Shown here: in pieces, positions 15,637 to 24,746 of the stretch | How positions within the stretch are numbered: the first letter of the stretch is position 1 | Layout: each line of letters opens with the position of its first letter | Notes under the pieces: model-generated | Seen by the model: the letters and a program-made list of their open reading frames with translations, nothing else | What the model was told of the DNA's origin: nothing | The model's database searches: none | NCBI GenBank assembly: GCA_964487925.1 | Contig: CAZASZ010000004.1 | Location: 1 to 57,912 of the forward strand | Direction: 5' to 3' | Length of the DNA stretch: 57,912 nucleotides | Source of the DNA: RI-283 sp964487925 | GTDB lineage: Bacteria; Pseudomonadota; Gammaproteobacteria; SZUA-140 | Position numbers and translations under genes: made by a program

Positions 15637-16314
15637 ATGGACAAGCCGATGTTGCTCAAGGGGTGCGCCATTATTGTGGCCGGCGCCCTCCTGTTTCTTG
15701 CCGGTCGGTATTTTGGTGGTTATGACCTGTTGGCGGCCAGAGAGACCGTGTCGTCATTAAGGGCCGAGGCGGCCCGTCTGCAGACGGCGCTTCGTTCGCT
15801 GAATCAAGAGCAGGTGATGCTTAAGGAATCGGCCCAAGTCGACCGCCGGGCATATGATACGGTGGAGCATGACCTGCGCGGCCAGCAGGATGAAATCGCT
15901 GAATTGCGTAAGGAGCTCGCCTTCTATAGGGCGATGGTCAATGTCGGAGAGCAGTCGCGCGGGCTGCATATACAAAGCGTTCAGATTCGGGGTAGCGGGA
16001 AGCTGCCTGAGTTCAGTTACCGGCTGATTTTGACTCAGTATATGAAGGGCAACAGGACGATAACCGGTCGAATCGAGATACGAATCGAAGGTATGCTCGG
16101 CGACCAACCCTTGACCATCACGCCAGACCAGGTAAACCTCTCGACAGCGAGCCGGACGCAGTTTCATTTCAAATATTTCCAAGAACTCACGGGCGTCATG
16201 GTCCTGCCTGACGGTTTTCTGCCGGCGCGCATCCAGATTCGCGCACGTTTGAGCGACAAGAAACACTCGTCCGTCGAACGCACCTTCCCGTGGAGCGATG
16301 TCTTCATCGAGTGA
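15637..16314 (+). CDS. DUF6776 family membrane-anchored coiled-coil protein
   Basis: A 225-residue protein with one N-terminal membrane helix (IIVAGALLFLAGRYFGGY), a coiled coil at about residues 35-95 rich in Leu/Glu/Arg heptads, and a C-terminal beta-rich domain (RLILTQYMKGNRTITGRIEI). The topology suggests most of it faces the periplasm. The function is unknown. The family is regularly found just after argC and before bactofilin/erpA genes in gammaproteobacteria; here those are missing and a secreted-protein operon follows instead. Confidence 0.82.
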   Translation: MDKPMLLKGCAIIVAGALLFLAGRYFGGYDLLAARETVSSLRAEAARLQTALRSLNQEQVMLKESAQVDRRAYDTVEHDLRGQQDEIAELRKELAFYRAMVNVGEQSRGLHIQSVQIRGSGKLPEFSYRLILTQYMKGNRTITGRIEIRIEGMLGDQPLTITPDQVNLSTASRTQFHFKYFQELTGVMVLPDGFLPARIQIRARLSDKKHSSVERTFPWSDVFIE

Positions 16315-16545
16315 GTCGACAAGGTCGCGTGCGTGCTGAAACCTTTAGACACCATTAATATATGTGCGCCCGTCCTATAAATAGAGGCGTTTTTTCGGTA
16401 TAATTGGCAAGTTGCCTGGATTTTGAAGTCGAACCATTTGCGCGTAGGCGTGTCCCAGGCCTGTCGTACGTGTGGCTTGCCGCCACAGGAGTCAGTCGAT
16501 ACTGGTTCGCGGCGAGCCCGGGGCTATCAAACGGTGGTCATCAAT

Positions 16546-17688
16546 ATGAAGCCGAATCTACTTTCACACATGTTTAAGCGCAGTCTGGTTGCCCGTAGTA
16601 GGGCTGCGTCAGTGCTTGTCCTACTATATATGACGATATTTTCGGTCAGCCATTCTGCTTTAGCCGCCACCGAGTTTCAGTTGAATTTCAATGCCGTTCT
16701 AGCGACGCCCAATTTTGGTAACTGCGGACAAGCCTTACCAGGGGCGGATTGCACAATCATCGGTGGTGATGTGTCGGCGGGCGGTGGTACGTTGGTTGGT
16801 AATGATGGTACCCGTTTTATTCAGGAAGAACTGACCATCGACAATACATTGTACTTTCACGTGGTTGTCGGCGACCCCGGCGTAGGTTTTGCAAATGAAA
16901 GCTACACCCGCGCCAGCTTGACGAGCGTCAGCCCGAATGACGGCCAATCAGCGGATATTAACAACGTCAAAATCAGCCCATTTTCGCAAGATTCGGGCGG
17001 TAACGAGCTCAACGTGGCGACGAATGGTTTGAATCGTAAAGGTCTTGTGAACGCGAAGACCCTGTTTGGCAATGCCTTGGATCCCTTCGGTATCGGTTCG
17101 ATCGCGTCTCCGGTTTCGGCGGCGGACAGCGCCCGGATCTCTGGCTCCGGTACGGGTAATCCTGCGCGGACGGTCATGCGCATGACCCTGAGCGACAGTC
17201 AAATGACTCAAGAGGTCAACAAGCCATTTCTAGACAGAAAGCCGCTGATCTCTCAGGTGACGACGGATAATGCCACCATGACGAGCGAGTTTCAGGCGGA
17301 TTTGAGGGGGCTCACTTATACCCAAAAAGATCGAAACACGCCTATCGTGAACAAGCTGGCCCTGATCTTGACCGGCACCGATGCGCTGCCGACGGATGGG
17401 GCCGGTGATTTTGATATGACCAAGGTGCAACGCAGTACGGTCACTGCCGGTAAGTATGCCTACACGGCGGGCGCGGGTTGGAACTCTGCGGATGGATGGG
17501 CGCATCAGAGCCTGGATGCGGGCGGGAACTTGGTGCACAACGCGGTATTTACTACTGGTACCTATACGGGTGAGGGGAACGGCTTTGACCCCCTGGCGGT
17601 CAACTGGGCCGATTTTTTCAGTCCTACCCAGAATAGCTTAGCTTGCAGCGTCGGCACCCGTGGAGTGAAGGGAATATGTCCTCCTTGA
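16546..17688 (+). CDS. secreted protein of unknown function
   Basis: I do not recognise the family. From ATG 16546 the product has a long N-region and signal peptide (hydrophobic VLVLLYMTIFSVSHSALA), then about 340 residues rich in Gly, Ser, Thr and Asn with few charges, typical of an exported beta-rich protein. Cys pairs near both ends of the mature part (GNCGQALPGADC and CSVGTRGVKGIC) could form disulfides. An in-frame TTG at 16423 exists, but a TATAAT at 16399-16404 just upstream suggests transcription begins near there. The 3 prime end overlaps the next gene by 13 bases, so the two are made together. Confidence 0.7.
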   Translation: MKPNLLSHMFKRSLVARSRAASVLVLLYMTIFSVSHSALAATEFQLNFNAVLATPNFGNCGQALPGADCTIIGGDVSAGGGTLVGNDGTRFIQEELTIDNTLYFHVVVGDPGVGFANESYTRASLTSVSPNDGQSADINNVKISPFSQDSGGNELNVATNGLNRKGLVNAKTLFGNALDPFGIGSIASPVSAADSARISGSGTGNPARTVMRMTLSDSQMTQEVNKPFLDRKPLISQVTTDNATMTSEFQADLRGLTYTQKDRNTPIVNKLALILTGTDALPTDGAGDFDMTKVQRSTVTAGKYAYTAGAGWNSADGWAHQSLDAGGNLVHNAVFTTGTYTGEGNGFDPLAVNWADFFSPTQNSLACSVGTRGVKGICPP

Positions 17689-20600
17689 ACGGGGCCAGGG
17701 TTTCGCGTCTATCCTCTTGGTTGGGATGGAGCTCGCGGTGCCTAGGCGCCCTTATTGTTGTCTTTTGCTGGGTGACGCCTAGTTGGGCCGCACCTTGGGT
17801 ATTGACGCCCGCGACGACCCCGGCGCTCAGTAACGCCGATACGGTTGAGCTGTGGACGCTGGTCAACCAGACGGATAGCGCGACGCCTCTCTACCTCCAG
17901 TCGGCCAAGGCTACCGATGTCAAGGTGTCTGCCGGCGGTGGAATATATTCAGCCGGTTACCGTGATGTCGGGACTGTAACTGGGTCTGGGGCCGGTGATG
18001 ACATATTCGTGTCCCGAACTCAGCCGGATGGCAGCCAGCTTTGGGAGACCGCAGCCGCTGCTGTGGGGCCCACGGATCGTAATACCCCTGTAAGTATCGC
18101 CCTGGATGGTCTGGGCAACGTCTATTTGACAGCCGTCTATTATGGCAGCGGCGCCACGGCCCAAGTTCTGGCCGCAAAGCTGGATTCGAGCGGTGTGGTT
18201 ATTTGCACCGATACAGCGACCGTGGGTGTCCCAGAAGGGATTTTGGCCAGTAGCAGCGCCACCTATATCCTCGCGACCGTACCTAATGGCGCGGCACCGA
18301 CGACCCGGGACATCGACGTCCTGAGTATGAACACAACGAACTGCGCCCTGACCAGTATTTATTCGCCGGTATCAGCGGGCGATGACCGCGCGGTTGCCAT
18401 GGCCTTCGACAACCCGACTACGCCGACGGCCCTGTACGTACTCGGTACCACCGATATCACGACGAGCACCGATCGCGGCGATGTCCGAATTTATAAGTAC
18501 AGCCTGAGCACCGGAGCGGATGGCGCTTGGGGACAGGCACTCGATGCCGCTAACAGCAACCATCGCGACCAAGCCGTGGCCCTCGATGTTGCTGGCGGTG
18601 ATCCCTATGTGATTTTTGATCGTTGGGATAATCAGAACGCGATCCCTTTTAGTGCTCAGACGCATCGAATCGATCAGACAACCGGCGCGTCGCTTTGGAT
18701 GCAGACGTTATCCTCTCCTGCAACGCCGCTGGCTACGTATAGCGGCGCCTATGCCCGTGCAATCAGGGTCAAGGCCGGTGATGGCGCCTATGTCGCCCTC
18801 CAGACGGCAGCGATCAGCAATAAGAACGTCGCCATGATCAAATATGATCTGAATGGCGCGGAGGTCTGGCGTTCGGCTGCGGATTATGACGTTGGCAACG
18901 ATGATGATGCCGTAGCGATAGAAGTCGATATCCCCGATGAGGTCTATATCGCGGCCACGCAAGGGGATGCCGTGGGTACGGCGGGGCATGATATCGCGAT
19001 TTTGCACTACCAGGTCGGCGGCGTCCTGCGGGATGCATTCGTCGTAAATAGCGCAAACGATGATCGGGCCGGCGCCATCGCCCTTGGTGTGGATGGCGGG
19101 ACGCAAACCACCGTCCATGTCGTCGGTGGCGGCGACAGCAAGGCGCCGGCTTCGATGGCCAATGGCGGCGCCTTCACGATCATCAAGCTTGGGCACGCCT
19201 TGGCGGATTTGACGACCTCGGTAACGAGTGTACCGTCATCGGGTGTGTCGGACGGTTTGATGACTATCCAGAACTCGGTGACCAACGTCCTGGATGCTAC
19301 TTTAGGCAAACTGCTCGGGATCACCACGGCCTTCGATGTCAATTTTTACTTCGGCACCTCGCCGACGGATCCGTCACCCGTAGCCGTAGCCGCTTCTCCG
19401 GTCCGGCAGCTGACCGCGCTTGCCGCGGGTGCAACGGATAGCAGTGCTGTGACCTTGGTGGTGCCGCCGGTCGCTACGCTGGCGCCTGGCAACTATTATC
19501 TGATCGCCAAGGTTGATGTCGCCAACGCCGTTGTCGAGCGTGATGAATCGAACAATAGTTGGGTCAGTTCCTCGACCATACAGATCGTGGATCCGCCGGA
19601 TCTACAGCCCACGGCGCTGAATGGCTCGCCGACAAACGCAGCAGCCGGGTCGACGCTCAATCTGACCTATGACGTACACAACACGCGCACCCAACCACCC
19701 GCCAGTGCAATCACACAGTCCTTTGTCCTGGTTCCTGTCGGCGGTGGCGCCGATATCCCGTTGACCGGGACTTCTTTCATCAGTCAGGCGGCCGACCTGA
19801 ATGCCATGGCCAATCAGGGCACCTTGAGCGGTGTCGCCGCTGCGGTGACGATTCCTACCTCAACGCCTGCCGGTAGTTACGAGCTCGATATCATCGTCGA
19901 TTCGACAGGCGCGGTCGCAGAGTCTAACGAGACCAATAACCGTCTGGTTACTCGACCCGCTATTACCGTTGATCCGATTCCCGATCTCACGGTCTCGTTG
20001 GTGAGCTATCCGGACGGGGCTACGATCGGTGCTCAGATGTCCGTCAGTGATCAGGTGCAGACCACTGGCGCGGCTACCAATGGGACGGCCTTCGATGTCA
20101 GCTACTATTTATCGACCGACGCGACCATTGATGCCGGTGTAGATACCCTGCTGCTGANNNNNNNNNNNNNNNNNNNNNNNNNNNNNNNNNNNNNNNNNNN
20201 NNNNNNNNNNNNNNNNNNNNNNNNNNNNNNNNNNNNNNNNNNNNNNNNNNNNNNNNNTACTATTTATCGACCGACGCGACCATTGATGCCGGTGTAGATA
20301 CCCTGCTGCTGATCGGTGTTTCGCCGCCGCGTACGATCAGCGTTGCCGTGAGTCTTGGTGTGCCGAATAGCGCTACGGTGTCCGTCGACATTCCGAGTTC
20401 GCTGACGCCTGGGGTTTATTATCTCGGGGCGGTCGTCGACAGCGGCGGCACGATTACCGAGAGTGATGAAACGAACAATACGACGGTCTCGACGACCCAG
20501 ATTTCGGTTGGCCTCGCGTCTGGGCAGCCGGGTGCCGTTCCGGACCTGCAGATGACATCCGTCAGCGCACCGACCACAGTTGTTCGTGGTACGCCCTTCA

Positions 20601-21583
20601 ATGTCGATACGGTATTGACGAATCTGCTCCAACCCGCGGTGACGTCGCTGTTCTCGGTGGGTATTTATCTGTCTACGGACACGACGATCACAACGGCGGA
20701 TTATCGCGCGGCCCAGATTGATTACACTGTGGGCTTGGTCGATGCTATAGGTAACCCTATCAATAGCGACTCGCGGACGACGTCTGTGACGCTTCCCATC
20801 TCTGTGCCTGTGACCGCTAGCTGGAATACCGCTGACCCTTATTTTTGTGGCGTTACGCCGACCGCGACCCAGATCCAGGCCGATGCCGCGACCTGTGGCG
20901 TCTGGAAACTCGATGGCTCTGGCGCCTTGTCCAACGAGTCCTTTGCCGGCGATGGCGAGGTGGAACTGACGGTTCCGGCCGCAGGCAACAACGTCGCGGT
21001 CGGTCTATCAAATACTCATACCGAGACTTGCACACAGGTGTCGATTTGTCATGGTCTCAGAGGGATGGATTATGCCTTGGTGCTGAACGCCACCTCAGGT
21101 GACCCGCTCATTCAGCTTAAGGTGTACGAGAAATGCGCGCTGCCTTTTCCTTGCAGTGTGTTTACTTCTTCCGTGGCAGCAGGGCAGGTTATTCGAGTCA
21201 AGAGGGTGGGTACGACGATCAAGTACTACAAGGACAATACGGTGTTTTATACGAGTACCGTGCCCTCAAGCGGTACCCTTTTTGCCGACGTGTCTTTGAA
21301 TTCGGGTGGATCGATCAGCACTGTGACGTTGACAGCGATTCCTGTGTCGGCCGGCGCCTATTATCTGGGGGCGATCGCTGACAATACCAGCGCGATCACG
21401 GAGTTGAGCGAGAACAATAATATCGCCGTCAATACGGCCTCCGGCACATCGATGGCCTCAGTGGTGTCCATCCAGAGTACCCAAGCGGCTGGAAGCACCG
21501 GTTCGGGCGGTGGGGCGCTGTTATGGCTTTTGTGTCCGTTGCTGGCTGGGCTAGGTTGGCGGATCAGGCCTGTGAGTTCTTAA
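17676..21583 (+). CDS. large secreted propeller/CARDB protein with GlyGly-CTERM tail (crossed by assembly gap)
   Basis: The ATG at 17676 follows GAAGGG and overlaps the previous gene. After a signal peptide (LIVVFCWVTPSWA), residues about 50-510 carry propeller-like repeats (variants of AIALDVxGxxYVxG). Four CARDB adhesion-type domains follow, each opening DLxxxxV and closing with a D/E-x-NN motif (ERDESNN, AESNETNN, TESDETNN, ELSENNN). The last CARDB is split by about 150 residues with six Cys, lectin-like in feel. The C terminus SGGGALLWLLCPLLAGLGW + RIR matches a GlyGly-CTERM signal, which in known cases is cut by rhombosortase after type II secretion. Frames on either side of the N gap rejoin perfectly if its 55-bp flanks are one sequence, giving about 1250 residues. 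Confidence 0.75.
20158..20257. other. assembly gap of 100 N with identical 55-bp flanks
   Basis: Exactly 100 N. The 55 bases before the gap (20103-20157) are identical to the 55 after it (20258-20312). This looks like two contigs sharing a k-mer-length overlap joined by a default scaffold gap. Collapsing the duplicate restores one continuous reading frame. Confidence 0.9.
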
Positions 21584-22914
21584 GCGCTATCAGTCAGAGT
21601 CTTCAAGAAGACCTTGGCGCCCCGTCCCGGATTGGTTTGACTGCGCCGTGTCTCCGGCACATCGGCGAGTTCGCCTAAGTTAAAGCCCCGCTCCAGAAAC
21701 CAATGCGTGGTCTGCGTGGTCAACACGTAGATCTGCCTCGATCCCCGCCTTTTCGCCTGTTCCTCACTGTATTTCAGCATCCGGTCGCCATAGCCGCGCC
21801 GCTGGTAGTCCGGGTGTACGGCCAGACAGGCCATTTCGGTCATATGGCCCTCGTGTTGATATAGCGCGGAACACGCCACAATCATGCCGTCGCGTTCAAT
21901 GACGGCGTAGTGTTGTATGTCCAACTCCAGCGCCTCACGATTGCGGCCAATCAGAACGCCCTGGGCCTCAAGCGGTTGGATGAGTTCGATGAGGCCGCCG
22001 ATGTCATCAAGGAGAGCAGGGCGGATGTCCTCGTAGGTGTCCTGGTTGATCAGGACACCGATGCCGTCTCGTGAAAACAGTTCTTGCAGCAACCCTCCAT
22101 CCAGTCTGTGGTCGATCAGGTGGGCGCGTCTGACCTTTCCCCGCCGGCAGGATTCGATCGCCGGGCCGAGGGCGTCTCGACAGGCCTGAGGTAGAGAGGT
22201 CTGCTCATTCAAGAACTGACTCGCTGCTTGCCAACTGAACTGGCGGACCCCTAGGTCGGCGGTATCGGTGATATAGATGAGTTTATCGGCACCGATGGCT
22301 TGAGCGGTCTCTGCAGCCACTTCCTGGGACTTCAGATTGAATGTCTCCCCGGTCAACGAATAACCGATAGCTGAAAGTAGAACAATCGAGCCGGTCTCCA
22401 GGAGGGTTCTTATCCCGACGGCATCGATTTTGCGAATGCGTCCCGTGTGCAAAAAGTCTACGCCCTTAAGCACGCCCAGCGGCCTTGCGGCCACGAAGTT
22501 TCCCGAAGCAACCCTGATCGCCGAACCTGACATCGGTGAATTGGGTAAACCGATCGATAGCGTCGACTCGATCTCTACGCGAATCTTGCCGTTTGACTCG
22601 ATTACGCAGGCGAGTGCTGCGGGATCGGTGACGCGTTCACCCTCTATCAGGAGCGATTCGTGTTTTCTGTCACCCAGCGCGGATTCAATTTGTGGTCGAC
22701 CACCGTGGACGATGACAAGGTGAATCCCTAAGCTGCGCAACAGGGCGATATCCTGAGCCAGGAGCGGGAAACGTCCCTCGATGATGACCTCTCCCGAAAC
22801 GTAAATGACAAATGTCCTGCCGCGAAAGGCATGTATGTATGGGGCAGCTTCCCGAAACCAGGATACGAATGGGTCGGGGGTAATGGGGGGTTTAGGTGAT
22901 GTCGTCATATGCAA
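21580..22914 (-). CDS. argA: amino-acid N-acetyltransferase (N-acetylglutamate synthase)
   Basis: First step of arginine synthesis: acetyl-CoA plus glutamate to N-acetylglutamate, normally inhibited by arginine. The 444-residue protein has an N-terminal amino-acid-kinase-like domain (VIVHGGRPQIESAL; residues about 20-285) that binds the inhibitor in relatives, and a C-terminal GNAT domain (MACLAVHPDYQRRGYGDRML with the acetyl-CoA loop). This is the classical E. coli-type ArgA. Its stop codon shares the TTAA at 21580-21583 with the convergent CARDB gene, so the two genes meet end to end with no terminator between them. A Met two codons in is an alternative start. Confidence 0.94.
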   Translation of the reverse strand: MHMTTSPKPPITPDPFVSWFREAAPYIHAFRGRTFVIYVSGEVIIEGRFPLLAQDIALLRSLGIHLVIVHGGRPQIESALGDRKHESLLIEGERVTDPAALACVIESNGKIRVEIESTLSIGLPNSPMSGSAIRVASGNFVAARPLGVLKGVDFLHTGRIRKIDAVGIRTLLETGSIVLLSAIGYSLTGETFNLKSQEVAAETAQAIGADKLIYITDTADLGVRQFSWQAASQFLNEQTSLPQACRDALGPAIESCRRGKVRRAHLIDHRLDGGLLQELFSRDGIGVLINQDTYEDIRPALLDDIGGLIELIQPLEAQGVLIGRNREALELDIQHYAVIERDGMIVACSALYQHEGHMTEMACLAVHPDYQRRGYGDRMLKYSEEQAKRRGSRQIYVLTTQTTHWFLERGFNLGELADVPETRRSQTNPGRGAKVFLKTLTDSA

Positions 22915-23063
22915 AAGATAGCATTTTTTTAGCGGTTGTCATGCGTCTTGATCTCGCAAATCGTTAGCGTTAGAATCGATTCGTAATATCCATACAAAAA
23001 TAGTTGATATATTTAGTATGGTATTTACATTGAATCCTGATTGAACACAAGAGGAGATCGAGC

Positions 23064-23147
23064 ATGGAAAACACCCTTTCAATCGTTTTGGCCGCGGCCT
23101 TTCTCGGAACCGCACTCGTACTCTTTGTCGGGCACCTGGGCGGCTAA
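23064..23147 (+). CDS. 27-residue single-helix membrane peptide
   Basis: A tiny ORF with a good ribosome site (GAGGAG, eight bases before ATG). It encodes a hydrophobic helix of about 20 residues (SIVLAAAFLGTALVLFVG) flanked by MENTL and HLGG, the size and shape of small regulatory or accessory membrane proteins. It lies alone on the plus strand between the minus-strand argA and ntrC genes, with a plausible terminator downstream at 23251-23292, so it looks like its own transcription unit. I do not recognise it; nothing shows its partner. Confidence 0.5.
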   Translation: MENTLSIVLAAAFLGTALVLFVGHLGG

Positions 23148-23166
23148 GAGTCAAGACCGGTCCGAT

Positions 23167-23250
23167 ATGAAACCATGTCCGCTTGATCATTGGTCGGGCG
23201 GTGTGGATAAAAACAATAAGGCCAAGGATGGCCCCATAACTTCCTTCTGA
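23167..23250 (+). CDS. possible second 27-residue ORF
   Basis: Follows the small membrane-peptide ORF by 19 bases and ends directly at the stem of the terminator. Hydrophilic, with MKPCPLDHW at the start and a Lys/Asn/Asp-rich middle. There is no convincing ribosome site, so this may be untranslated 3 prime sequence. Listed because the unit from 23064 to the terminator has no other content. Confidence 0.2.
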   Translation: MKPCPLDHWSGGVDKNNKAKDGPITSF

Positions 23251-23292
23251 CGCGCCCAGTCGATCGACGATTGGGTGCGTTTCGCTTTCTTT
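23251..23292 (+). terminator. rho-independent terminator of the small plus-strand unit
   Basis: Twelve-base arms 23251-23262 and 23268-23279 pair with two G-U wobbles and a five-base loop, followed by the T-rich TTTCGCTTTCTTT. Orientation fits the plus-strand small ORF unit. In the minus direction there is no T tract, so it does not serve ntrC. Confidence 0.6.
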
Positions 23293-23305
23293 GGTGAGCG
23301 GGCGC

Positions 23306-24745
23306 TTAACCTGTGGCATCAGAGTCTTCAGCGAGTCCCAGCTCCTTGATCTTGCGGGTTAAGGTGTTTCGTCCCCAGCCCAGTAGTTTGGCTGCCTCCT
23401 GACGTTTTCCGTGAGTATGAGCCAGCGCGCACTCAATCATGAGACGCTCTACTTCGGGTACGATTTCGTCCGCCAGCGCGGCATCGGGACGGCTCAAGGA
23501 AGTCTCTATCTGTGCGCGCAGGGCCTGCCGCCAATGACCGTCATTGTCTTCTCTGGGGGCAACCGACGATGACCGTATCTCCTGAGGCAGATCCGACAGT
23601 TGCACCTCGCGTCCGGGTACCATCACGGTTAACCAACGGCAGATATTCTCAAGTTGACGCACGTTGCCCGGCCACGGAAAGGCCTGGAAGTGGCGCGTGC
23701 ATTCCGGATTCAGTGTCTTTTTATCGAGACCTAATTCCCGTGCTGCCTGGCTCAAGAAGTGTTCGGTCAGGGCCGGGATGTCCTCGATGCGCTCCCGCAA
23801 GGCGGGGGAATGAATGCGGATCACATTGAGGCGGTGGTATAGATCTTCCCGGAAGCGGCCGTCCTCAACCAATTCTCCGAGATTCTGGTGTGTGGCCGCA
23901 ATGATTCGCACATCGGTTCGGATCGCTGTCTGCCCACCCACGCGATAGAACTGCCCGTTAGCCAGGACCCTGAGTAACCGCGTCTGCAGGTCAAAGGGCA
24001 TATCCCCGATCTCATCGAGAAAAAGGGTGCCGCCCTTGGCCTGTTCGAAGCGCCCCTGGCGCTGGGCTTGAGCACCCGTAAAGGCGCCTCGCTCATGGCC
24101 GAAGAGTTCCGACTCAAGAAGTTCCTTGGGGATAGCTGCCGTGTTGATGGCAATGAAGGAACCATGACGACGTGGATTGTGTTCGTGGAGCGCGTGGGCG
24201 ATAAGCTCCTTACCTGTGCCGGATTCACCCGTGATTAAGACTGTCAGATCCGATTGAGCCAAGCGGCCTACGGCGCGAAAGACCTGCTGCATGGCGGGAG
24301 CCTGTCCAATGATTGTCGATGGCGCGGGCTTTGAGCCATTGCCGTCGGATGATCTAACGGGTGCCTGGGACTCGCGCTTTTGGCGGATCGCGCGCTCTAC
24401 GAGCGAAATGGCTTCATCGATATCGAATGGCTTGGGCAGATAATCGAAAGCGCCGCCCTCATGGGCGGCGATCGCACTGTTGAGGTCGCTGTGGGCGGTC
24501 ATGATGATGACTGGGAGGTCCGGGCGTGTCTCGGTCAAGTGGCTGAGCAGTTCGAGTCCGCTGATCCCAGGCATGCGAATATCGACAAGCAGGGCGTCAG
24601 GTTCGGGCTTTTTGTCGAGCCGGTCCATAATCCCGGTTGCTGCCTCGAATATCTCGGTATTCATATTCGCCTGGCGAAGTGCGCGGTCCAGGACCCAACG
24701 GATGGAGTCGTCGTCGTCGATAATCCAGATAAGGGGTCGAGCCAT
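23306..24745 (-). CDS. glnG: nitrogen regulation response regulator NtrC (NR-I)
   Basis: Sigma-54-dependent activator of nitrogen genes, phosphorylated by NtrB. The receiver domain has the acidic pocket IDDDDS and phospho-acceptor Asp55 (LLVDIRMPG). The AAA+ domain has Walker A GESGTGKE, the sigma-54-contacting GAFTGA loop, and Walker B FLDEIGDMP. The C-terminal Fis-type helix-turn-helix is AAKLLGWGRNTLTRKI. From ATG 24745 it has 479 residues; a further-upstream start at 24790 would overlap ntrB. It follows the ntrB stop by one base (TGACATG), so it is translationally coupled. Likely target: the NtrC sites before glnA at 30916-30953. Confidence 0.96.
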   Translation of the reverse strand: MARPLIWIIDDDDSIRWVLDRALRQANMNTEIFEAATGIMDRLDKKPEPDALLVDIRMPGISGLELLSHLTETRPDLPVIIMTAHSDLNSAIAAHEGGAFDYLPKPFDIDEAISLVERAIRQKRESQAPVRSSDGNGSKPAPSTIIGQAPAMQQVFRAVGRLAQSDLTVLITGESGTGKELIAHALHEHNPRRHGSFIAINTAAIPKELLESELFGHERGAFTGAQAQRQGRFEQAKGGTLFLDEIGDMPFDLQTRLLRVLANGQFYRVGGQTAIRTDVRIIAATHQNLGELVEDGRFREDLYHRLNVIRIHSPALRERIEDIPALTEHFLSQAARELGLDKKTLNPECTRHFQAFPWPGNVRQLENICRWLTVMVPGREVQLSDLPQEIRSSSVAPREDNDGHWRQALRAQIETSLSRPDAALADEIVPEVERLMIECALAHTHGKRQEAAKLLGWGRNTLTRKIKELGLAEDSDATG

Positions 24746-24746
24746 G

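Noticed and set aside
16315..16545. Possible riboswitch in the leader of the secreted-protein operon
   Set aside because: The stretch has some complementarity but lacks the conserved cores of cyclic di-GMP, cobalamin or other riboswitches I know.
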